Origin: Mucilaginibacter aquatilis
Lineage (GTDB): Bacteria; Bacteroidota; Bacteroidia; Sphingobacteriales; Sphingobacteriaceae
Assembly: GCF_009755275.1 (NCBI RefSeq)
Contig: NZ_WQLA01000008.1
Location: forward strand, 235,012 to 299,011
Direction: 5' to 3'
DNA: 64,000 bases
Shown: piece by piece, positions 9,296-16,561 of the stretch
Numbering within the stretch: the first letter of the stretch is position 1
Layout of the letters: each line of letters begins with the position of its first letter
The notes under the pieces: generated by a model
What the model was told of the DNA's origin: nothing
What the model saw: the letters and a program-made list of their open reading frames with translations, nothing else
The model's database searches: none
Position numbers and translations under genes: made by a program

Positions 9296-9874
9296 ATGAA
9301 CGCGCATTTTGAACTGATTACTGAGAATGTAAGCAAGCATGTGATGCTTACGCCAGCCGAAAAGGATTTGTTTACCGGCATGCTTCAACCTAAGCAAATT
9401 AAACGCAAACACCATTGGGTTGCCAACGGCGATGTTTGCCGCCACTCGGCGTTTGTTATTTCAGGATGCTTAAGGGGCTATACCGTTGACCAAAACGGCT
9501 ATGAACATGTGCTTAGCTTTGCCCCGCGCGATTGGTGGATGGCCGACATGTACAGCTTACTTACCCATCAGCCGGGGAGCCTTAATATTGAAGCATTGGA
9601 AGACACCGAAATGCTGTTGCTTCCAAAAAGCAGTCAGGAAGATTTATATAAACAAGTGCCTAAGTTTGAACGTGTATTTCGTTTACTGGCCGAAAAATCA
9701 TTAGTAGCTTACCAGCAACGCCTTATTGATAACCTGAGTTTGCCGGCTGCCGAACGGTACGACCGCTTTTGCAAGCGCTATCCTACGTTAATTCATCAGC
9801 TACCTCAAAAGCAAATAGCCTCGTACATTGGTGTAACACCTGAATTTTTCAGCAAGATGCGGAAGGCGATGTGA
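9296..9874 (+). CDS. Crp/Fnr-family transcriptional regulator
   Basis: 192 residues with an N-terminal cyclic-nucleotide-binding-like beta-barrel (about 20-115) and a C-terminal winged helix. The recognition region is QKQIASYIGVTPEFFSKMRK. The barrel lacks the clear RxS phosphate-binding signature of true cAMP receptors and there are no Fnr cysteines, as is common for the many short Crp-like regulators of Bacteroidota whose ligand is unknown. It is monocistronic, and the target genes cannot be deduced from context. Confidence 0.88.
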   Translation: MNAHFELITENVSKHVMLTPAEKDLFTGMLQPKQIKRKHHWVANGDVCRHSAFVISGCLRGYTVDQNGYEHVLSFAPRDWWMADMYSLLTHQPGSLNIEALEDTEMLLLPKSSQEDLYKQVPKFERVFRLLAEKSLVAYQQRLIDNLSLPAAERYDRFCKRYPTLIHQLPQKQIASYIGVTPEFFSKMRKAM

Positions 9875-10132
9875 TGGTTGGCTCATTAGCTGGTTTATGC
9901 TATAAATTTATGCGATTGCAAGCTGCTCAAACTAAACATAATATGGTTTGTTTTTATACCTATGTAATCATTCAACAACTTAATTACTAAACCCATAGGT
10001 CAACAAGCTTATAACCAACAAACTATAGTTGATTAACAAATTACAATTGAGCGATAAAATTGTATGAGTTTTTAAGCACTATTTAGCTAAAAAAAATTCA
10101 TTTTTGCCAAAATTTAAACTACGTAATAAAGA

Positions 10133-11527
10133 ATGCAAAGTTACCAGGAGTTTCTGGACCTGAGCGTGGGTTTTCCGCAGGAAGGTTTCGAGATCATAGA
10201 TGATGAGTTATACTTTCATGACCTCAACCTGATGGAAATGATTGAAACGTACGGTACACCGTTGAGGTTTACATATGTGCCAATCATATCTAAAAAAATT
10301 CAGCAGGCTAAACTCATGTTTCAGCAGGCTATTATCAAAAACAACTATCGCGGCAGCTATAAATATTGCTATTGTACCAAAAGCTCGCATTTTAAGCACG
10401 TAGTTGAAGAGGCATTACGCAACGACATTCACCTTGAAACATCATCGGCCTTTGATATGCCAATGATTGATGCGTTGGAGAAAAAAGGTGTAGTAAGCAA
10501 AGAAATTACGGTTATATGCAATGGGTTTAAAACCTATCAGTACAAGCAATATATTGTTGATATGCTGCACGACGGTTTTAAAAACATTATACCTGTTTTA
10601 GATAATAAGGAGGAGTTTAATATTTATGATGACGAGATTGAGCTTGATGAGCCTTGCAATCTTGGCATACGTATAGCTTCGGAAGAACAACCTGACTCTC
10701 AGTTTTACACCTCGCGTTTGGGCATCCGGATGGAGGACGTAATTGATCTGTATTACAATAAGATTGAGAAAAACCCTAACTTCCACGTTAAACTACTGCA
10801 CTTTTTCATTAATTCGGGCATTTCTGATACACCGTATTACTGGAATGAGTTGGAAAAATACGTTACGCTTTACTGTAAGTTTAAAAAGATAAACCCACAC
10901 CTGGATACACTGGATATTGGTGGTGGTATGCCTTTTAAAGATTCATTGGTTTTTGACTTTGATTACGAGTACATGATCAATGAAATTGTAAGCCGTATTA
11001 AAGAGATTTGTGCTGAGCACGAAGTTGAAGAACCGGATATCATTACCGAATTTGGTAAATATACTTGTGCCGAGGCTTCGGGCATTTTATACAAAGTATT
11101 AGGCCGTAAACAACAAAATGACCGTGAAAAATGGTTAATGCTGGATGGCTCATTCATTACTAACCTGCCTGATGTTTGGGCGTTAAACCAAAAGTACATT
11201 TTGCTGCCTATAAACAACTGGGATGCTGAGTACGAGCGCGTAAACCTTGGCGGTATAACCTGCGATGGGCAGGATTATTACAACCAGGAAGCACACATGA
11301 ACAGTGTTTATATGCCTAAAACACGTAAAGTGCAATATTTAGGCTTCTTTAATACAGGGGCTTATCAAGAGGTTTTGAGCGGGTACGGTGGTATACATCA
11401 CTGCTTACTACCATCGCCTAAGCACGTTTTAATACGCCGTAACCGCGATGAAACATTTAACTTTGAAGTGTTTGGCGAAGAGCAAAATAGTAAGCAGGTG
11501 TTGAAAATATTAGGCTACACAGCTTAA
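10133..11527 (+). CDS. speA: Arginine decarboxylase, PLP-dependent fold III (SpeA-like, short form)
   Basis: 464 residues of the alanine-racemase-fold decarboxylase family; it would convert arginine to agmatine, the first step of polyamine synthesis. The PLP lysine is probably K83 in YCYCTKSSHFKHV, followed by the barrel motifs IHLETSSAFDM, LDIGGGMPF and the IITEFGKY segment. The YYNQEAHMNSVYMP region near the C-terminus resembles the substrate pocket of this short Bacteroidota branch, which is much shorter than the E. coli SpeA (about 658 residues). The SpeA call follows from that family; a related diaminopimelate/ornithine decarboxylase activity cannot be excluded. A hairpin terminator follows. 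The about 258 bp upstream hold no other gene. Confidence 0.82.
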   Translation: MQSYQEFLDLSVGFPQEGFEIIDDELYFHDLNLMEMIETYGTPLRFTYVPIISKKIQQAKLMFQQAIIKNNYRGSYKYCYCTKSSHFKHVVEEALRNDIHLETSSAFDMPMIDALEKKGVVSKEITVICNGFKTYQYKQYIVDMLHDGFKNIIPVLDNKEEFNIYDDEIELDEPCNLGIRIASEEQPDSQFYTSRLGIRMEDVIDLYYNKIEKNPNFHVKLLHFFINSGISDTPYYWNELEKYVTLYCKFKKINPHLDTLDIGGGMPFKDSLVFDFDYEYMINEIVSRIKEICAEHEVEEPDIITEFGKYTCAEASGILYKVLGRKQQNDREKWLMLDGSFITNLPDVWALNQKYILLPINNWDAEYERVNLGGITCDGQDYYNQEAHMNSVYMPKTRKVQYLGFFNTGAYQEVLSGYGGIHHCLLPSPKHVLIRRNRDETFNFEVFGEEQNSKQVLKILGYTA

Positions 11528-11558
11528 TTTAACCAACTTACAATTTAACATATTTAGC

Positions 11559-11587
11559 AACCCTCCCCTACCAGGGAGGGTTTATTT
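11559..11587 (+). terminator. Rho-independent terminator after speA, abutting the araC start
   Basis: AACCCTCCC / GGGAGGGTT arms close a CTACCA loop and are followed by TTTATTT. The T-tract ends directly at the ATG of the next gene, so that gene probably needs its own promoter or an unusual leader. Confidence 0.85.
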
Positions 11588-12442
11588 ATGCAACACATAC
11601 CCGTACATAAACTTACCGTACGCAGCGGAATTGGCATTGAAATAAAACATACTGCCGATTTTGACGCGCGCATGCAGGACGTAAAAAATCTTGGTGCACA
11701 CCGCGATGATCATTACATATTTTTTATGATTGATAGTGGTTACGGGTCTATCATGATTGACTTTGAAGAGGTTGCTATTCACGAAAAATCAATATTTTAT
11801 GTGCTGCCTGCACAGGTTCATCATAAAATAGAAAACAGCGAAGCCGAAGGTTGGTTTATTGCGGTTGATACTATGCTGGTTCCAAAAGAATATCGCATGG
11901 TGTTTGAAAACCAGCTGCTGTTGCAGCAACCATATAAACTCGATGAGGCGAGTCACCTACACTGCCTTACGCTAATTAAGCTACTGTACAATCATTTTAA
12001 TCATCATAAACAATCGCCGTTTTACCTTGAGATACTGCATTCACTGCTACATTCCTTTATAGGTATGGCCGCCTGTGGCTATGAAACACTGCACGACTCT
12101 GGTAAGAAGAAGTTACGTCCTTCGCAAATAATGCAGGATTTCAAAAACATACTTAATGCTAACTTCAAAACAGAGAAGCGCCCAGCAGCTTACGCATCCA
12201 TGCTGAACATCTCTGAGTCGTACCTTAACGAATCGTTAAAGAACACAACAGGCTTACCGGTTTCATACTGGATAACTAATGAGGTAATTTTAGAGGCCAA
12301 ACGTCTTTTATATTACAGCAACCTTAATGTAAAGCAAATTGCGCATGAAGTAGGTTATGATGACCATACTTACTTTTCACGCTTATTTAAAAAATCAACC
12401 GGTAAAACACCGTTAGCCTTTAAAGCAACTTACCGCAAATAG
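11588..12442 (+). CDS. AraC-family transcriptional regulator with cupin sensor domain
   Basis: 284 residues. The N-terminal 150 form a cupin-like sensor (DDHYIFFMIDSGYGSIMIDFEE) and the C-terminal 100 carry two helix-turn-helix units, ending in the classic VKQIAHEVGYDDHTYFSRLF and KKSTGKTPLAFK. The gene lies just upstream of a siderophore-interacting protein on the same strand, an arrangement that suggests iron-dependent control of that gene, though this is inference. The start ATG sits immediately after a terminator hairpin, leaving almost no room for a ribosome binding site; a downstream start at residue 29 would cut into the sensor domain, so the annotated ATG is kept. Confidence 0.9.
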   Translation: MQHIPVHKLTVRSGIGIEIKHTADFDARMQDVKNLGAHRDDHYIFFMIDSGYGSIMIDFEEVAIHEKSIFYVLPAQVHHKIENSEAEGWFIAVDTMLVPKEYRMVFENQLLLQQPYKLDEASHLHCLTLIKLLYNHFNHHKQSPFYLEILHSLLHSFIGMAACGYETLHDSGKKKLRPSQIMQDFKNILNANFKTEKRPAAYASMLNISESYLNESLKNTTGLPVSYWITNEVILEAKRLLYYSNLNVKQIAHEVGYDDHTYFSRLFKKSTGKTPLAFKATYRK

Positions 12443-12522
12443 TCCAACACTTACCTTAATTGTTCCATTTCAGGAGTTGAGCAGTCTGGCTTACTTTGTA
12501 ATATTAATCAGCAATTATTACA

Positions 12523-13236
12523 ATGCAAAGCCATACCCTGCACCGATTAAAGAAAAAAGCTTTAGGCTTAATAGAAAGCCGAATGCTTAAGTACGGCCAA
12601 GTACTTGAAGTGCGCAAGTGGGAGCCATCAACCATTATTGAAATTGACCTCCACCTGCCACAAACCACTATGGATGCCTGGCTCGAAGTACCGTATATAA
12701 AATGCAAAGTAGCCGACCTTACCTATCGTGACTATACCCCATCGGGCTGGGATGCCGAAACCCAAACCTGTACGCTGTTTGTTGATGCCAACCATAATGG
12801 TGCAGGCAGCCAGTGGGCACAAAAACTGCGAAAGGGTGATACTGTAAGCTATGTTGGTACTAACTCAACCCGGCAAACGCCTAATGTTACATCATCGGTT
12901 ATATGCCTGGGTGATGAAAGCAGCATTGGGCATTTGCTGGCCATGCAGCAGCTTACGCTGCCGTCAACGCGGTTTTCAGGTGCAGTGGTTATTGGCAATC
13001 AGGAGCATCGTAATCAGTTTAAAGAATATCTGCGTTCGCCACTGCAACCAATTGCCCGCAATGATGTGTATGGCCATCATAGTTTAACCGAGTGGCTGCT
13101 ACAGCAATCATACAACCTTCAAAATACTTTTTTTTATATTGTGGGCAACAATACGATGGTAGTTGAGCTACGCAAATTATTACGTAAACAAGGATACAAT
13201 TCAAACCAGATCAAATGCCAGGGCTTTTGGTCATAA
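12523..13236 (+). CDS. Siderophore-interacting protein (FAD-binding ferric-siderophore reductase)
   Basis: 237 residues of the SIP family. These flavoproteins use NAD(P)H to reduce ferric siderophores in the cytoplasm and release iron. The FAD-binding segment RDYTPSGWD is a variant of the family RxYTxR motif. It is followed by CTLFVDANHNGAGSQWAQKL and GDTVSYVG typical of the family, then an NAD(P)-binding half with CLGDESSIGHL. The protein is slightly short, and the last 25 residues (VELRKLLRKQGYNSNQIKCQGFW) match the family's conserved C-terminal LxxxxG..+..+...YW. Its position 80 bp after an AraC-type regulator on the same strand suggests regulation by iron or siderophore. Confidence 0.87.
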   Translation: MQSHTLHRLKKKALGLIESRMLKYGQVLEVRKWEPSTIIEIDLHLPQTTMDAWLEVPYIKCKVADLTYRDYTPSGWDAETQTCTLFVDANHNGAGSQWAQKLRKGDTVSYVGTNSTRQTPNVTSSVICLGDESSIGHLLAMQQLTLPSTRFSGAVVIGNQEHRNQFKEYLRSPLQPIARNDVYGHHSLTEWLLQQSYNLQNTFFYIVGNNTMVVELRKLLRKQGYNSNQIKCQGFWS

Positions 13237-13249
13237 AACCATTATTATT

Positions 13250-13363
13250 ATGTGCAGCACCATTGCTTTATTATTAAGTACTATTTTACGTTTAGGCATT
13301 GCAGGCGGTGCCAGCTACTGGCTGGTAAAGCAAATGAGCCATTGCGATAAAAAAATCAGTTAA
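13250..13363 (+). CDS. Very small membrane peptide (37 aa), tentative
   Basis: An ATG at 13250 opens a 37-codon frame with one clear hydrophobic helix (IALLLSTILRLGIAGGASYW) and a short Lys-rich tail. It starts 14 bp after the siderophore-interacting gene and could be its last cistron. A longer reading of the same frame from 13163 overlaps the upstream gene and is less likely. I do not recognise a family; evidence is only frame, position and a plausible membrane span. Confidence 0.4.
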   Translation: MCSTIALLLSTILRLGIAGGASYWLVKQMSHCDKKIS

Positions 13364-13453
13364 GCGCAACTATCTCTTACTTGATATTTTATATGCCTTT
13401 TTAAAACAAATAAGGTACATTAGCCTTGCTTTAACGTAAATCACACTCAAGCT

Positions 13454-14191
13454 ATGTTAATTTTAAGGACTTGCCTTTTACCCGCCGTGTTGTTTTTTTG
13501 CTGCTGTAACCAGCATGCAACTACCCGTACTGACGAACAAAAGGCAACCCAACAAAAAGACACCGTTTACACCTACAAAAAGCCGGCTAAAAATGGCATA
13601 GGCAAAGTGTACAAGGGCCGTGAAATTGCCCAGGTTATGGGCTTTAGCGGTGCCGGATGGCTTGAACGCGACACACGCAATCAGGAGGAAAATGTACAAC
13701 TTGCTGTTAAAAACCTTCCGGTAGATAAAAAGAGCGTGGTGGCTGACATTGGTGCCGGCACAGGTTTTTACACCTTTCGCATAGCACCTAAAGTGAGTAA
13801 AGTTTTGGCTATTGAATTGCAAGACGAAGCGCTTGACTATTTAAAACTGCGTAGTAAAGAGCTTAAACAAAACAACGTAGAGGTGGTGAAAGGGATGGAA
13901 AAATCACCTAACCTGCCTGATAATAGCGTTGACTTAGCTTTGTTGGTTGATGTTTACCACGAGCTGGAGTTTCCGCAGGAATACTTGCAGGCTTTATATA
14001 GGTCTTTAAAGCCGGGAGGTAAAATTGTGATGCTTGAATATCGGGGTGAAGACCCCGAAGTGCCTATTAAAGAGCTTCACAAAACAACCGAAAAACAAAT
14101 TACCAAAGAACTGGCCGCTAATGGGTTTACCTTTGTCGAGGACAAAAATGGACTACCTATGCAGCATTTCTTGATCTATCAAAAGAAATAG
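13454..14191 (+). CDS. Exported/lipoprotein class I SAM-dependent methyltransferase-like protein
   Basis: 245 residues. The first 20 form a hydrophobic export signal running into three cysteines (VLFFCCCNQH), suggesting a lipoprotein or exported protein. After a polar linker comes a class I methyltransferase domain: motif I VVADIGAGTGFYTF (about 96-109), the acidic residue in LAIELQDEALD, LLVDVYHELEFPQEYL, and KPGGKIVMLEYRGEDPEV. The methyltransferase fold looks intact. SAM is a cytoplasmic cofactor, so a periplasmic methyltransferase is puzzling; either the N-terminus is a membrane anchor facing the cytosol or the domain has another role. It is a single gene, followed by a strong terminator. 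Confidence 0.85.
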   Translation: MLILRTCLLPAVLFFCCCNQHATTRTDEQKATQQKDTVYTYKKPAKNGIGKVYKGREIAQVMGFSGAGWLERDTRNQEENVQLAVKNLPVDKKSVVADIGAGTGFYTFRIAPKVSKVLAIELQDEALDYLKLRSKELKQNNVEVVKGMEKSPNLPDNSVDLALLVDVYHELEFPQEYLQALYRSLKPGGKIVMLEYRGEDPEVPIKELHKTTEKQITKELAANGFTFVEDKNGLPMQHFLIYQKK

Positions 14192-14299
14192 GTTAAGTGC
14201 ATTTGTATGCTGTAAAGCTATTAAGCAGTATACTTGATAAGCTTTCATACATGTAAACGGGTAACATTATGTTTCCTTAAAGTTACACATCATAAAATT

Positions 14300-14343
14300 G
14301 CAAAGGCTCAACAATTCCTGATTGTTGAGCCTTTGCCGCTTTT
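14300..14343 (+). terminator. Strong hairpin terminator
   Basis: Perfect 16-bp inverted repeat GCAAAGGCTCAACAAT / ATTGTTGAGCCTTTGC around a TCCTG loop, followed by CGCTTTTG. It sits between two convergent genes and may serve both. Confidence 0.85.
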
Positions 14344-14411
14344 GTATATGCATCAGTTTCAGCGTCCTGAAGTGAGTTAAATCTTTGCTAACAAATACAC
14401 TTGTTAAGCTA

Positions 14412-15491
14412 TCACCACTTTATATTCTTACTGATAAAGCTTATTAATTGCTCAGACATTGCTTTATGCTCTTTTAAACTTGGGTGCCCGCCGGTATTTT
14501 TGAACGGAAACATCAGCGAGTGAATATTTTTATCCTGTAAGTTTTTTACAGCTTGCTGAACATAACCCGGCCACGCCGAACCTGCGCGAGTAGCATCCAT
14601 ACTACCAAGTGCACATATAATTTGCGCATTGGGATATTTTGAGCGTATGGTTGAAATGAAGTTTTGGTAACTTTTAATTATAAATTCGGGTGTGGGTGCC
14701 TGCGTACCAAAGCGGGCTTTAAATTGTTCATTTTCGGGTTTTAAAACAATCCATGAGTCGTTCTGGAAAAGGTTCACCACTACTACGTCAGGCGTGTATT
14801 TGCTAAAGTCCCAGCGGCTTGTTGAATCATTGGCATCTAAACGGTTGTACATTTCGGGCATGATTAATGGGAACCAGCTTACCATAATTCCTATACCACT
14901 TCGCGCAATGCAACTGTATTCGGCATTGAAATGCCTGGCGGTAATAGCGGCATAGCTCTGGTAATTGTCTTCAAACGGCGGTGTACCTCTGTCAAGTTTG
15001 GTTGTATCAAGGTTGCCGAAGCCGCAGGTTATAGAGTTTCCATAAAACTCAATTTTGCGAGCTTTCCCAGGAGAGGCGGGCAAAATTTGTGCACCTTTTT
15101 CCAGGTTAAACCCATAAAACCATGTTTTGCCAAAAGCCCATTCTGATAGTTTAAATAACTCTAATGAATGCCTTCCAGGTTTCAAGCCTTTGGCCAGTGT
15201 ATACCATTGCTTTTGGTTTGATGGGTTTATTTTTTGTACCACCTGCCCGTCAACAATTATATTATAAAAGTTTTGTCCACCCTCATCTTTAAGCAATGCC
15301 TTAACCTCACTGCCGCTAAAATTAATCTTAACGCTGTTGCCCGACCATGACAACATGGTACTATCGGGCTTGCTATCAACGCGCCCCATGTAGTGTATGT
15401 GCTTATCAGAACTTTTTATATCAATATTTTGTGCAAAGCAGGATACCGCACTGCTTAAAGTGAGCAACAAAATTGGGAATAGTTTATTCAT
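14412..15491 (-). CDS. Secreted SGNH-hydrolase, carbohydrate esterase family 2-like
   Basis: 359 residues with a cleavable signal peptide (ending near CFAQ). Residues about 25-135 form an N-terminal beta-sandwich like that of CE2 esterases (SWSGNSVKINFSGSEVKALL). The SGNH hydrolase follows, with the nucleophile S153 in FYGNSITCGFGN and the catalytic His H336 in GGHPSLKEH. The residue three before the His is Gly rather than Asp, which matches the Ser-His dyad described for CE2 acetyl esterases. The role would be removal of acetyl groups from plant polysaccharides or oligosaccharides in the periplasm. No glycosidase is adjacent. Confidence 0.86.
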   Translation of the reverse strand: MNKLFPILLLTLSSAVSCFAQNIDIKSSDKHIHYMGRVDSKPDSTMLSWSGNSVKINFSGSEVKALLKDEGGQNFYNIIVDGQVVQKINPSNQKQWYTLAKGLKPGRHSLELFKLSEWAFGKTWFYGFNLEKGAQILPASPGKARKIEFYGNSITCGFGNLDTTKLDRGTPPFEDNYQSYAAITARHFNAEYSCIARSGIGIMVSWFPLIMPEMYNRLDANDSTSRWDFSKYTPDVVVVNLFQNDSWIVLKPENEQFKARFGTQAPTPEFIIKSYQNFISTIRSKYPNAQIICALGSMDATRAGSAWPGYVQQAVKNLQDKNIHSLMFPFKNTGGHPSLKEHKAMSEQLISFISKNIKW

Positions 15492-15542
15492 GATAGTTTT
15501 AATAACTTTTAAACAGTATTTTTATTTAGAATAAATATAAAC

Positions 15543-15550
15543 TACTTTTG
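15543..15550 (+). promoter_or_regulatory. Candidate -7 promoter element (TAnnTTTG)
   Basis: TACTTTTG matches the Bacteroidota -7 consensus fully and lies 15 bp before the ATG at 15566, in the sense of the small plus-strand frame. No clear -33 TTTG was seen at the usual distance. Confidence 0.45.
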
Positions 15551-15565
15551 TACCCGACAAGTGCC

Positions 15566-15715
15566 ATGGAACAAGAGCAAATAAATAACACATCCCAATA
15601 TACTGCTAATCAGTTTATATTGAAAGATTTTACTTTTCAACTTGATTGCGTTTACAAAAAGTGCTGTAAAAAGTACAAGAAAGGTAAACGCTGCGGCAGT
15701 TGCCCAAAAAAGTAG
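15566..15715 (+). CDS. Small Lys/Cys-rich protein (49 aa)
   Basis: ATG at 15566, TAG at 15713. The first half is polar and the second half is DCVYKKCCKKYKKGKRC followed by GSCPKK. Five cysteines are packed in a highly basic tail, which suggests a metal-binding or nucleic-acid-binding knuckle. Similar short KKCCKKYKKGKRCxxCP tails are, to my recollection, found in other Sphingobacteriaceae, but this was not searched. A perfect -7 element lies just upstream. A 72-residue hydrophobic frame on the opposite strand covers the same DNA; its Phe/Leu richness is what the reverse complement of a Lys-rich gene produces, so I favour this strand. Confidence 0.6.
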   Translation: MEQEQINNTSQYTANQFILKDFTFQLDCVYKKCCKKYKKGKRCGSCPKK

Positions 15716-15719
15716 GCTC

Positions 15720-16448
15720 TTAATTGTTGATTGGCGGTTGGCCTGAAATGTACTCGCCACCAGCGCTTGCTATCTTTCTACCTGTCTCACAACTATCCAG
15801 TAATACGCAATTACCACAAGCGGGCTTCAAATAAAAACACACCTTTTGGCCGTGCCTCATCATCACCTGATGGTGATCAAACATTTCTTTAGCAGTAAAC
15901 TCAGCCGGTAGTTGATTCTCTAAAATCCGGTTGGCTTTACCCTCACCTATCTTTACATCAATCAATCCTAATCTTACAGCTACCCTATAGTGATGCGAAT
16001 CAACAGGTAATGCTCTGCCGCGCAAATTGCTGAAAGATATTACTGCAGCGCTGCTCTTTGGCCCTACTCCCGGAAAAGATTCCAGCCACGTACGAGCATC
16101 GTCCACATTCATACCAGCTAAAAAGTCTAAATTAAGTTCGCCACGCTGTTCTGTAATAAGCCGTAAAACCTGCTGTAATCTTGGTGCTTTTTGCTCGGGC
16201 CATGTACAAGGTTTAAGTGCTACCTGCACCTCAGCTACATCCGCATCACGTACACTTTCCCACGAGCCAAAGGCGTTTTGCAAATTAGTAAATGCCTCTG
16301 CCGAGTGGCTGTTTTTTGTACGGTGAGAAAGCAAGGTTGACACCAATTCACTCAGTGGATCATAGTCATGAAAGTACCTTATTTGGCTGCCGTAAACGGC
16401 ATATAAACGGTTATGCACCTCCAGCACAAAATCTTTTACATCATACAT
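15720..16448 (-). CDS. nth: Endonuclease III-like DNA glycosylase/AP lyase
   Basis: 242 residues of the HhH-GPD family, acting in base excision repair of oxidised pyrimidines. The helix-hairpin-helix is FPGVGPKSSAAV, with the catalytic lysine K131; the catalytic aspartate is D150 in PVDSHHYR. The [4Fe-4S] cluster loop is complete, with C204, C211, C214 and C220 in the canonical C-x6-C-x2-C-x5-C spacing. The His-His after the catalytic Asp (DSHHYR instead of DTHVxR) marks a divergent branch, so the substrate preference may differ from E. coli Nth. It ends next to the small Lys/Cys-rich gene on the other strand. Confidence 0.88.
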   Translation of the reverse strand: MYDVKDFVLEVHNRLYAVYGSQIRYFHDYDPLSELVSTLLSHRTKNSHSAEAFTNLQNAFGSWESVRDADVAEVQVALKPCTWPEQKAPRLQQVLRLITEQRGELNLDFLAGMNVDDARTWLESFPGVGPKSSAAVISFSNLRGRALPVDSHHYRVAVRLGLIDVKIGEGKANRILENQLPAEFTAKEMFDHHQVMMRHGQKVCFYLKPACGNCVLLDSCETGRKIASAGGEYISGQPPINN

Positions 16449-16486
16449 TACTCTATAACGCCACGCCCCTGCGGTTGTTTAATAAC

Positions 16487-16531
16487 AAAGGGTATCAAAG
16501 CCGGCAATATGTTCCAGCTCTGATACCCTTT
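16487..16531 (-). terminator. Terminator downstream of mutS2
   Basis: AAAGGGTATCA and TGATACCCTTT form a perfect 11-bp inverted repeat, with further partial pairing in the 23-nt loop. It lies 31 bp past the mutS2 stop codon, ahead of the endonuclease gene. Confidence 0.7.
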
Positions 16532-16561
16532 AAGTATCTTTCTTAATGTTCTTACTCTTCG

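Noticed and set aside
15542..15760. Minus-strand 72-codon frame with two hydrophobic stretches
   Set aside because: It is the reverse complement of a Lys/Cys-rich plus-strand frame that has a good promoter element; its Phe/Leu content is an artefact of that.
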